From: Sphaerosporella brunnea
Taxonomy: Eukaryota; Ascomycota; Pezizomycetes; Pezizales; Pyronemataceae
NCBI GenBank assembly: GCA_008704415.1
Contig: VXIS01000497.1
Coordinates: 1-24,229, forward strand
Length of the DNA stretch: 24,229 nt
Direction: 5' to 3'
Shown: one piece after another, positions 1 to 7,915 of the stretch
Numbering within the stretch: the stretch's first letter is position 1
Layout of the letters: each line of letters starts with the position of its first letter
The notes under the pieces: generated by a model
The model's input: the letters and a program-made list of their open reading frames with translations, nothing else
The model's database searches: none
What the model was told of the DNA's origin: nothing
Position numbers and translations under genes: made by a program

Positions 1-676
1 CTCTCGGCGGAAGCAATCCTACCTATAGTAGAACGCCGCTCCAGAGACTACCGTCTCCCTGAGTAATACTCAGCCTTTACTTCTTGCTGGCTTTCCGACA
101 GTCTCTACGACTGCGGGCGTCAAGTCGCGCACAGAGATCGCCTCACCTTGCTATGACTCACTCTTTGATTCCAAATCATGAGTCATAGACATGGGTCGCA
201 CCCGGATACCCCGCTCAATAAGCGTTGTATTCTCGTGTTGCAGGAAGATGCTCAGCCCTATTGGCTCCATCTCCCGATCTTCTGCGTCGCGTGCCCTACG
301 CAACAACCACACTTACTATGGAGGTTCTAGGCCGAGTGATTCTTCTCTTTTTTGGCTCTACGCCTTCCGGTTGATCACTCCTGACCCCTCCGATCGTCAG
401 GCTAGTTCCTGGAACAGGCAGGTCAACGAAGATATCTCGGAAGAGCTCTAGCAATAGCCTATACTATTGTTATCTCCGAACCGGATGCTCTTCCCAGGTA
501 GCGTCCTACCTGAGGCATCCGATCTCCGAGTTCTTCCATAGCGTCACTCAAGCTAGCTACTATGATCCGGAGCCACCCGGCTATCACGTGCCCTCGAGGC
601 GATCACTATCCAGACTCTATTCTATTCCCCTAGCTGACTACTTTAGACCACAAGTCACGTGACCATACCCGTGACA
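1..676 (-). repeat. LTR-A copy, minus orientation, cut off by window start
   Basis: This is a copy of the long terminal repeat that flanks the chromovirus further right. Read on the minus strand it starts TGTCACGGGTATGG at 676 and runs toward position 1. It aligns with 17226-18051 in the same orientation, and with 677-1803 and 22042 onward in the opposite one. The outer ~150 bp lie outside the window. It carries TGACTCA at 154-160 and TGAGTCA at 179-185. The ORF at 191-451 lies in LTR sequence, recurs in the opposite arm, and is not taken as a gene. It abuts the next LTR copy with no spacer. Confidence 0.85.
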
Positions 677-1170
677 TCAGGAGTGATCAACCGGAAGGCG
701 TAGAGCCGAAAAAGGGAAGAATCAATGGGCCTAGAACCTCCATAGTAAGTATGGTTGTTGCGTAGGGCATGCGACGCAGAAGATTGGGAGAAGGAGCCAT
801 TGGGGCTGAGCATCTTCCTGCAACACGAGAATGCAACGCTTGCAGAGCGGGGTATCTGGGTGCGACCCATGTCCATGACTCATGATTTGAAATCAAAGAG
901 TGAGTCATAGGAAGGTGGGGCGATCTCTGTGCGCGCCTTGACGCCCGCAGTCGTAGAGACTGTCGGAAAGCCAGCAAGGAGTTGATGAAAGGTGGGTTTG
1001 CGTAATGCGGAAGTGGAGCAATACCGGTAAATGTATTTGTAGCAGAAAGATGGTAGGAACGGAGAGAGGAGTGCGGAATCTGTTATCACAGTAGAGGATT
1101 GAAGAGAGGATTTTATTCTCGAGGAGATTGTTGTGTTGATTGTTGTTCTTGGTTGAGGGAGAGAGAGCGG

Positions 1171-1178
1171 ATATATAG
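1171..1178 (-). promoter_or_regulatory. TATA box of solo LTR-B
   Basis: An ATATATAG run sits in the middle of the 601-bp LTR. On the minus strand it lies about 55-200 bp downstream of four TGASTCA sites and about 55 bp upstream of an AATAAA signal at 1117-1112. The arrangement matches an LTR promoter and polyadenylation unit in minus orientation. Confidence 0.5.
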
Positions 1179-1233
1179 ACCCGAGAGCTCAGCCTGCCAA
1201 GCCTAGTATGTAACTTTGTATACATGATTTGAG

Positions 1234-1376
1234 TGACTCATGATGACTGTGAGTCATACGTGTGAGTCATACATGGAATGTAAGAGAAACAACTAGAAAT
1301 AGAAATGACACACAACCAGTAAGCGCTAATGCACAGCCGCGTATGACTGTGTGCGTTTGCACGCAACAGTGAGTCA
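1234..1376. promoter_or_regulatory. Cluster of four TGASTCA (Gcn4/AP-1-like) sites in LTR-B
   Basis: TGACTCA at 1234-1240 and TGAGTCA at 1250-1256, 1263-1269 and 1370-1376 lie in the inferred U3, upstream of the TATA run in the minus orientation. This is the known core site of Gcn4/CpcA and AP-1 bZIP factors. Binding is inferred, not shown. Confidence 0.45.
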
Positions 1377-1899
1377 ACGTAAGGCAGACACGAGTAAGCC
1401 TGACTAGGAAAGGAAGTTGTGTGCAAACAGGCGAAAGATAAGAAATAAGAAAGACATGTGACGAGTACATGGTGTAGTAATCGCAGTGGTAAGTGCCCGT
1501 GATGAGTGTAAAATGAAACCAGTATGAAATAGGAAAACACTTCGGGGTAGCCAAGGAAATACCACGTCCATCACATTCTAACAGGAGTAAAGGCTGAGTA
1601 TTACTCAGGGAGACGGTAGTCTCTGGAGCGGGGTTCTACTATAAGTAGGATTGCTTCCGCCGAAGAGAACCCCTTGATCTTCAGCAACAAGAACCATTAG
1701 TGTCCACCCGACAAGATAGCCCTTAAAATTCTATTGTTTAGGATTTAGCCTTAAGGTCCTGAGTTCAATTCCACGACACTCTGGTAGACAGAGCCTCGTT
1801 ACAGTAAGTCTGATTGGTTGAGTGGCCTTTCTTTTCCTTGTGACAGGATCGGGAGTGGCATTGCGATGCCGCAGCGATCTACCCATTGCATATCCCTGC

Positions 1900-2065
1900 A
1901 GCGGTGACAGTGGCGGCGGTGGTGAGGGCGATGGTAGTGACGGCGGCGGTGGTGACAGCGGCGGCGGTGGTGACGGCGGAGGTAGTGACGCGCGGTGGTG
2001 ACAGCGGCGGTGGTGACGGCGGCGGTGGGGACAGCAGCGGCTGCGGCGGCGACGGTGACCGTAGC
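1900..2065 (+). repeat. GC-rich GGNGGTGAC-type tandem repeat
   Basis: A purine- and G-rich stretch is built from variants of GGCGGTGGTGAC, with two exact GGTAGTGAC copies at 1933-1941 and 1981-1989. Open frames on both strands here (Val/Thr/Ala- and Gly-rich) are products of the repeat and are not taken as genes. It lies just beyond the C-terminal end of the MULE pseudogene. Confidence 0.75.
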
Positions 2066-3080
2066 CGTGGTGAGAGCACAGGGGAAGGTAAACGTGAGGG
2101 CGGTGGTGAAGGGGTCTCGTCGCGTTAAAAGATGTGCCTTAATTGTCTTCTTGGTTGCGCGATTGGAAACATAAACGGTCGTAAATCAGTCCGCAATGGA
2201 GGCAGAGCATGCTGAAACAAGTCAGGATGGAAGAGTGGGGGCGTAGCGTATCCCAGCCGAGGATCCTTGCCGAATTGACTAATCAGATGTTTACACAACC
2301 TGATGCTGGAGTTCCAGTAGGCACTACACCCACACACCCACGCGTTAGGGTCCATACGGTACGTAGTGATACCACGCTCCTCAGTATCGTCCTCAACACG
2401 GAGACCAGCCTCTTTCCAGCGCTTCTTGAGCGAAAGGTAGTGACGGGGAGGCTGGCGTCCACTGAGAATGCGATTCCAATCGTCAAGGATATTGGGATAG
2501 TGCTTGTCACACAGCAGCACCAGCACAAAATCCAGGCGGGGACGCTAGAAATCATATAGGCAGCTGGTCTTCAGATGCTTCCAATGCGCTTCGATGCGAA
2601 TGGTTGTTGAGGATATCGGCATGTCGTCTTTCCAGGATAGTGAGACCAGCTCCCATCGGGGTCCGCAATTACCAAAGGCACAACGATACCAATTGGCCCA
2701 CAGATAGCGAAATGTCCCCGGTGAGCCTGCCTGCCTGCACCACGCCAATATCTCCCTTACCGCATTGGAATGAATTTTGAGGCTGCATTGAAGCACCTCC
2801 TGAGGAGCTGTCACGCCAGAAAGCGTCGCTCCGTCACTACCGCGAGTGGGAACCCAGGGATGCGCTGTGAAGTGACGATGACATATCTCCTTGAGCCCTT
2901 GATCTGATTATCACTGAGCAGCTGATGGCCAGGAAAATCATTTGGATCATGTGAATTGATCCATTCTGCCTTGAAGTGTAGGAAGTCGAGGTGTTCGGGA
3001 ATCGCTTCCGCAGCAAGCAGATTGTTTGCCCACCCTTCACCTTGATGATCACCGACGTCCGCAGGCAGGTTCTCGTCACT

Positions 3081-3152
3081 GTCACCACCATCCACAGCAG
3101 CCCTGTCACCACCATCAACAGCAGCCCTGTCACCACCATCAACAGCAGCCCT
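3081..3152 (-). repeat. Three 24-bp tandem units inside the MULE catalytic region
   Basis: The unit starts GTCACCACCATC and ends CAGCAGCCCT, at 3081-3104, 3105-3128 and 3129-3152, with one difference in the first unit. On the minus strand it encodes Arg-Ala-Ala-Val-Asp-Gly-Gly-Asp three times in frame, just after the CxxH motif. Its GTCACCACC core is one base from the GTCACTACC motif found throughout this pseudogene. Confidence 0.9.
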
Positions 3153-3496
3153 CTGTTTTGACTTCTGCTTCAGCCGCTTTTCAATCGAACGATGGGCATG
3201 CCAGTGACAGAGTTGATGGTTTGCATTTGGCCATACCACCCGAGACGCCGTAACTTCAGCCAAATCTTTATCCGTCAGGATCCACCTCGGTTGAAGACCA
3301 GCCTCTCGAAGGGACTGAAACCACTGCGCAATACGTTCCGTCTGTTTCCCAGGGCTAGCGACTCTACTTGTATTGAGAAGCAAATAGGATAGTGGGATGG
3401 AGACGGACATTGGTTGAGCTAGAACGCAGTAGAGCTTGAACCCAAGGCGGTTTGTTTTGTAGGTGGCATCGACAAAGATTTCTTGAACTAGATTCA

Positions 3497-3638
3497 GTTA
3501 GTGACGGTAGCAGTACGGAGGTTAGTGACGGTAGCGACGGGGGGGAGAATGGTAGTGACGGTAGCAATAGAATGGTAGTTACGGAGGTTACGGACGGTAG
3601 CGACGGGGAGAGAATGGTAGTGACATACTGGTAGTGAC
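3497..3638 (+). repeat. GGTAGTGACGGTAGC minisatellite within the MULE pseudogene
   Basis: Irregular copies of GGTAGTGAC, GTTAGTGAC, GGTAGCGAC and GGTTACGGAC alternate here. Exact GGTAGTGAC occurs at 3551-3559, 3616-3624 and 3630-3638. The array separates the N-terminal and catalytic parts of the transposase frame and introduces stops. The reading frame is the same on both sides (4655 and 3410 differ by 1245, a multiple of three). Confidence 0.85.
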
Positions 3639-4814
3639 GTCGACAACATCGTCATTCCAGAATGGTAGGGTCCAAGCCAAAGAAACCTCTCGTTCGGTAA
3701 GGGCACGTATTAGGTTAAACCCATCTTCATCACGGTCTGCAAGCAGCATTTCGCAAGAAATGAACTCATCTTCATGTCGGCAGTAGTTGTTTTGGTTGAA
3801 GAAAGCCTACCAGTAGTACAGCTGTGCAGCTGTGTACTGATGGAGGGTCTCATTCCGCAGGTTGTGCTGCAGTTACCGACAAAGTTCACGGGCGGAAGCA
3901 AACTGCTTGGTTCGGATGATGTCTTTCAGTTCTTCATCTATCCTCCGAACTGCTGCTCTCTGGTGAATCGGGCGATGCTTGTAGTTGATGCCGATGCCGT
4001 CGGTAGTGACAGAAATAGCAATTGAGCCACCGCAATCAACACGCATTCTGCTGTTTCCCTGTCGAGGGATTCGCCCGGGGCATGCCCTGGTGTCCCGTTC
4101 CGGATTGCCCTTATCTCTGCTTGCAAGATTGGAGGAGCAGACAGAATGGACTGTGAAACCGTTAGCCAAGGTAGTCGTGGTTGAATGGGCATAGGCGAAT
4201 TGGTCACTATCCTGAATCTCCCACATCACGGAGTAGGCAATTTCCCGCACTGTTTCTTTTGGATCGACGACATTCATGAGCGGCTCCAGAAGACGGGATC
4301 CATGGCATGGAAGATCGTCACCATACAGGTAGAGCTGACAGTGGCCAGCCAGTTGCCATTTCCCGGCGCAGATTGGATATACCGTAGGGTCAACCTCAGG
4401 AGCTATGTTTTTGTCGTCTATTTCGGGAGGGCTATATTCTGAGTATGGGGCGTGCATGCTGAGAATTGCTCCGAGTATAGCTCTGAATGATTTGACATCA
4501 TGGACGATGGGAAACTCAGTCCAAACCCTGGGAGGAGTGTTACGCATCTGGTAGTGACAAGCAAGCTGGTCAGTATCGGGTAGTGACAAACAGTCGTAGA
4601 GACGGACCCTTCGAACAGTGCGTGCTATAGTGTTACCACTCTGGAGCCGCTGCATGGCTCTTTCATTCTGACGACGGACTTCTCCTGCGCGGCAGCGATG
4701 ACAATTCCCCCGAGGTTTGGGAAAAGCGGTTACGGGTAGATGTTGGTTGCACCTGTGGCACCAACGCTCAGGTTCTTGCTGATCAGCAATGGATGGTAGT
4801 GACGCGTAATTGCC

Positions 4815-4894
4815 GCTGGGAGTGACGACGGCTGGGAGTGACGACGGCTGGGAGTGACGACGGCTGGGAGTGACGACGGCTGGGAGTGACTACG
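4815..4894 (+). repeat. Five 16-bp tandem units
   Basis: The unit gctgggagtgacgacg is repeated at 4815, 4831, 4847, 4863 and 4879 (last unit with one change). Degenerate copies continue to about 4950. GGGAGTGAC is one base from GGTAGTGAC. Because 16 is not a multiple of three, the array cycles through all frames at the presumed N-terminal end of the transposase. Confidence 0.92.
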
Positions 4895-4950
4895 GCGACT
4901 GGAAGTGACGATGCGATGCGCATGACGATGGCTGGGAGTGATGATGCTGG

Positions 4951-5136
4951 GAATAGGACAACATCAGGGGCAGAGGGACGACATTGCTAAGGGTTAGGGA
5001 TCGCGAGCGTGATCGCGATGCCGCAGCAACGCGGCTACAGCTAGAGAAGGGTGGAGACGACCAATGGTGGGCAATGCATATGGCTCAGGCAATCAGCGTT
5101 CATGGAGCTAGGAAGCAAGAGGTAAGGTTGTGTGCA
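4951..5136. other. Non-coding stretch right of the MULE
   Basis: No gene recognised. A 70-residue frame at 4984-5196 shows no known motif and ends inside the direct repeat. GCGATGCCGCAGC near 5016 repeats, in the same orientation, a sequence near 1864. No clear terminal inverted repeats of the MULE were found. Confidence 0.4.
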
Positions 5137-5275
5137 GGGATGCCTCAAACGGTTAGCTTTACGGTAGTGGGATCAGTGGCTGGGCAGAAGCCGTAGCGGT
5201 TGCAGTGTCGTAGAGGCTTCACTCTATATATATATACTTTAAGGTAGTTGATTTCACGGAGTGTCTGTGACAGTC
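5137..5275 (+). repeat. Direct repeat copy 1 (~138 bp, TATA-containing)
   Basis: Starts GGGATGCCTCAAACGG, contains TCTATATATATATACTTTA, and ends near GAGTGTCTGTGACAG. It is near-identical to 5603-5740, 466 bp further on. The purine-rich DNA between the copies has no recognisable gene, but holds another GGTAGTGAC at 5325-5333. It could be a duplicated promoter segment or the subterminal part of a transposon. Confidence 0.85.
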
Positions 5276-5602
5276 GAGGGAGAAGTCAAAGGATGATCGA
5301 ATAAACGCCTTGGACATTTGGAGCGGTAGTGACATGAGGGACGAGAGCGGTAAGGCAATCAAGCACGCGACAGATCGGAGAGTTGCAGTGTAGCTAGATG
5401 GAGACGAGGGACGCGGTAATATTCAGGAGAGGAGACAGAGTGGGCGACATCATGAGGACTGTAGGCGCAAAGGGATGATGCTGGGGTCAATATGGTTAGC
5501 AGATTTGGTGAAGAGGATTGATCAGGTTGAGAAGGCGCTGACCATCCTGGTGGTGGTTAGTTGGGACGAAGAACGTTGCAGAGAAGGAAAAGTGTGAATC
5601 GG

Positions 5603-5740
5603 GGATGCCTCAAACGGTTAGCTTTGCAGTAGTGGGATCAGAGGCTTGGCAGAAGCCGTAGCGGTTGCAGTGTCGTAAAGGCTTCATGCTATATATATAT
5701 ACTTTAGCGTAGTTGAAGTCTAGGAGTGTCTGTGGCAGTC
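5603..5740 (+). repeat. Direct repeat copy 2 (~138 bp, TATA-containing)
   Basis: Second copy of 5137-5275 with scattered substitutions, including GGTAGTGGG changed to AGTAGTGGG. The TATATATATA run is kept. A 65-residue frame starting at 5726 has no recognised motif and is not annotated as a gene. Confidence 0.85.
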
Positions 5741-5915
5741 GTCTGTGGTAGTCCCGATAATCTCAAAGGAAAAGAGAGGAAACCAACAAAGAAGACAAAC
5801 AAGGCTGCATTAGACACCAGTCTATACAGTTGTATGGAACCTTGGTGTCACGACCAAAGCCACAAGAGCGGAGTCATTAGCCGCATGACTAACACAACAG
5901 CCCATGTGGTTGTGT

Positions 5916-6560
5916 GGCCTTAAGGCCAGAGAAGTATCTTTGAGTGCTTAACCGATACTGCACACGAGATATAGGGGTACCGTTGCAGCTGAAGCTATAC
6001 TGCGCAGAGTTAAAAGGTGGGTTGATGGTTGCTCAAAGGGATGAAAGCTGGTATTGCAACGGTTTTTCGTGTCTTGGAGACAACAATATCGAGTTTCAGC
6101 GGAATAGAGTGTGGGTGGCAACCGAGACCGCCAACAAGGTAGCGTACCCTGTTGGGAAGCAAGTTTTGTTGTGTGACCACTGGTGTAGCCGAAGGGGTAA
6201 GATTCTCAGGCCGGGAGCTAGGCAGGAACTAGCATGGCTTGGCCCTAAAGCCTAAGAAGTGTCATTGGATGTTAAACCTATACGGCATTCAAGGTGAAAG
6301 CAGCGGTAGCTTAAACTATTCAGCACCGAGGTAATAGGAGATTTGACCATAACTCAAGCCCAATAACTTGTGCCGCGAAGACTTGCTGTGCCTGGGAGGC
6401 AACAGATCTAGGTTTTGGTTGAAGATGTAGTGTAAAGGCAGCGAAAGCTACCAACAAGGTGTCCTGCCCTGAAGGGTGAAAGGTGAGGGCTGCAAAGCAG
6501 CAAACAGAGTTTTGCCTTGATAGGCTGTGAAGTGGTGGGAATGAGAAGTGACTGGACACA
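5916..6560 (+). repeat. Diverged tandem duplication, ~320-bp unit, two copies
   Basis: Unit 1 (about 5916-6240) and unit 2 (about 6241-6560) match at several spaced points: GGCCTTAAGGCC/GGCCCTAAAGCC at 5916/6241, GTCTTGGAGACAAC/GCCTGGGAGGCAAC at about 6071/6390, and CCAACAAGGT at 6131/6451. The constant offset of 319-325 indicates an old tandem duplication. Differences are often transitions. Frames inside it (5944-6255 plus, 6320-6670 minus) show no known domain. Confidence 0.65.
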
Positions 6561-7408
6561 GTGTTAAAGATGTGGTGTCTGTTAAACAAACCTACAGTCG
6601 CAACGAAGTTTGCCAATCGACAAGCAAAAATCGTGCGGACAACAAGAAAGAACAACCGCAATCGGAGCACCGACAGATGTAAAGAATTGTTCAGAAGGTT
6701 ACGAACCTCTAAAGAGTTTCCTAAGCCAAATCAGTGTGAAAGTAGAGTACTTAATTGCACCTACTGAGGTATTGGGTAAAAATGAGAGTGAATTGTGGAG
6801 TGAAGAGGAAAGGCTATGTATAGGAGATCCAGCACTCTTATATAGCTTTCCTTCGTAACAAAAACAGAAACGAACAGAATCAGAAGACCATCCTCATGAC
6901 AAATACAAAAGAAATAGATAAAAATCTGTGGAAAGTCAAACTATCAAAACATTACAAATCAACAGAAACAAGGGACAACAAATGGAAACGTAATGAAAAC
7001 ACATGAAAGCAAAGAAGGGGTACGCTTTACTATATTTCTAACCGTGTACCAACAATCCTTGCAACTGACACAGCATCACAATTCAAAGACTAGAACCTTC
7101 CACAACATTTTGGTGATATAATATATAGACACAGTTCATGCTGACATCCATAAGGTGACGGAAGCTAATGGAATGTGTTATACGCACCAAAGATAAATCA
7201 AGAACCCAAGCATGACAAGGAAGGTAGGTGTGTCAAAAATTATTATAAGGTGTTAATGTCGAGCGCCTCTACTTGGCTGAGCATACAGGACAGTGGCAGG
7301 CTGGTCTTGTGACATAGCCTGATCGAGGTTCATTATATAAGCGTACAATGCCAAATAGTGGGATCAAGAGTGTGATAAGAAGAAAAGCAAGGAGCGCAAA
7401 AAAAAAGG
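6561..7408. other. AT-rich stretch, no gene recognised
   Basis: Contains a TATA-like CTTATATAG at about 6837 and an A-rich segment at 6850-7010. It ends with CCACAACATTTTGGTGAT at about 7100, which looks like an LTR end followed by a primer-binding site. No partner LTR was found. Short frames here have no recognisable product. Confidence 0.35.
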
Positions 7409-7915
7409 GTGCATTCTCAGGCAGCTCTGGCGCCCATTCAGCTAGGGCCGGAGCCGTTTAACCTATGTGGATTCAAGCCCACAACACAGCCTGATTTGGA
7501 GTTACTTATATTCGGACCTGAGATCTCGTTGCTGGAGCTTATTGCAACGGATAGTTTGGATCCAAAACAAAGATTGGGCCAGTCTCAAGCTCTTACCAAC
7601 AATGAGAAGGACCATTCTGTTGCAACAGTAAAACGGAACTTGAAAACATGGTGCATGCAATTGGTTGAGTTTTGTAGCGAAGCAGGATTCAATCATGTCA
7701 GCAATTTCACAGTTCTCAAAGCTCTGTACGAGCAAAACATAAAGGCATGTCGCCAAAAATTCAAGGTCATTCTGTCAAGTGAAAATAAACAAATCCTCTT
7801 TCTTTATTGTCAAGCTTGGCAACATTTGAAGGCCGATAAAGAGTTGGCCAATTGTGGTTTTACAGAAGAGATGGAAATTGAAATTGGAGTGACTTTTGGT
7901 GTGTTTTTGGTATAG
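7409..7915 (+). CDS. Hypothetical protein, 168 aa
   Basis: An uninterrupted frame not recognised as a known family. The N-terminal third is Pro/Leu-rich. The middle (about residues 70-150) looks helical, with spaced Trp, Cys and Leu (KTWCMQLVEFCSEAGF, then LKALYEQNIKACRQKF). That layout loosely resembles the SAM-like N-terminal domain of tyrosine recombinases or part of a retroelement Gag, but no catalytic residue supports either. There is no signal peptide or membrane segment. It may be a fragment of a decayed element, since A-rich non-coding DNA lies on both sides. The first Met is used as the start by default. Confidence 0.35.
   Translation: MHSQAALAPIQLGPEPFNLCGFKPTTQPDLELLIFGPEISLLELIATDSLDPKQRLGQSQALTNNEKDHSVATVKRNLKTWCMQLVEFCSEAGFNHVSNFTVLKALYEQNIKACRQKFKVILSSENKQILFLYCQAWQHLKADKELANCGFTEEMEIEIGVTFGVFLV

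Larger units (their letters stand above)
983..1583 (-). mobile_element. Solo LTR of a second family (LTR-B), 601 bp
   Basis: The element runs TGATGAAAGG...CATTCTAACA on the plus strand, that is TG...CA on the minus strand. It is flanked by perfect 5-bp duplications GGAGT at 978-982 and 1584-1588. The opposite LTR-A arm reads straight through this point, so the empty site is visible inside the window. On the minus strand there is a TATA-like run at 1178-1171 and then AATAAA at 1117-1112, the order expected of U3, R and U5. No internal coding region remains, so it is most likely a solo LTR left by recombination. ORFs inside it are not counted as genes. Confidence 0.85.
677..1803 (+). repeat. 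LTR-A copy, plus orientation, 5'-truncated and interrupted
   Basis: This second LTR-A copy faces the first head to head. It ends GCCTCGTTACA at 1803, the LTR end also seen at the inverted copy and at the 5' LTR remnant (15296). Its first ~300 bp are missing at 676/677. Removing the LTR-B insertion and one target copy leaves about 521 bp of an expected ~826 bp. If the left copy inserted into this one, the 5 bases at 677-681 (TCAGG) would be the target duplication and the missing part would lie left of the window. TGASTCA sites are at 876-882 and 901-907. Confidence 0.85.
2125..4803 (-). pseudogene. MULE (Mutator-like) transposase pseudogene
   Basis: This is a decayed DDE transposase read from right to left. 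The N-terminal part (4803-3873) has a C-x2-C...C-x2-C element at about 4770-4700 and a Cys/His-rich region with a Cys-Gly-Gly, like the FAR1/WRKY-GCM1 zinc domain of MULEs. The catalytic part has VDATYKTNR (Asp codon 3470-3468), LTDKDLAE (Asp codon 3272-3270) and a C-x2-H motif in CHWHAH. Downstream, FRYLWANWYR and EAHWKHLK are typical MULE-core motifs. The C-terminal SWIM finger reads VCGCSAYW...LCKH at about 2340-2280. It is broken by in-frame stops at 3875-3873, about 3801 and about 2547, by stops inside the 3.5-3.6 kb repeat array, and by a frameshift near 2815. The first two stops would be CAA-to-TAA and CAG-to-TAG type changes. The start codon is not identified. Family call is firm; it cannot make an intact protein. 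Confidence 0.88.

Noticed and set aside
1741..1803. tRNA-like B box (GAGTTCAATTCC) suggesting a tRNA gene or SINE
   Set aside because: It lies inside the conserved LTR-A 3' end, no A box or cloverleaf could be formed, and the other LTR copies do not keep the motif.
1879..2128. Open frames on both strands in the GC-rich repeat
   Set aside because: They reflect the period of the GGNGGTGAC repeat and have no non-repetitive sequence.
6562..7107. Possible 546-bp LTR (TGTTAAAG...CCACAACA) followed by TTTTGGTGAT as primer-binding site
   Set aside because: No second LTR, duplication or recognisable polyprotein was found, and the proposed start overlaps the edge of the diverged tandem repeat.
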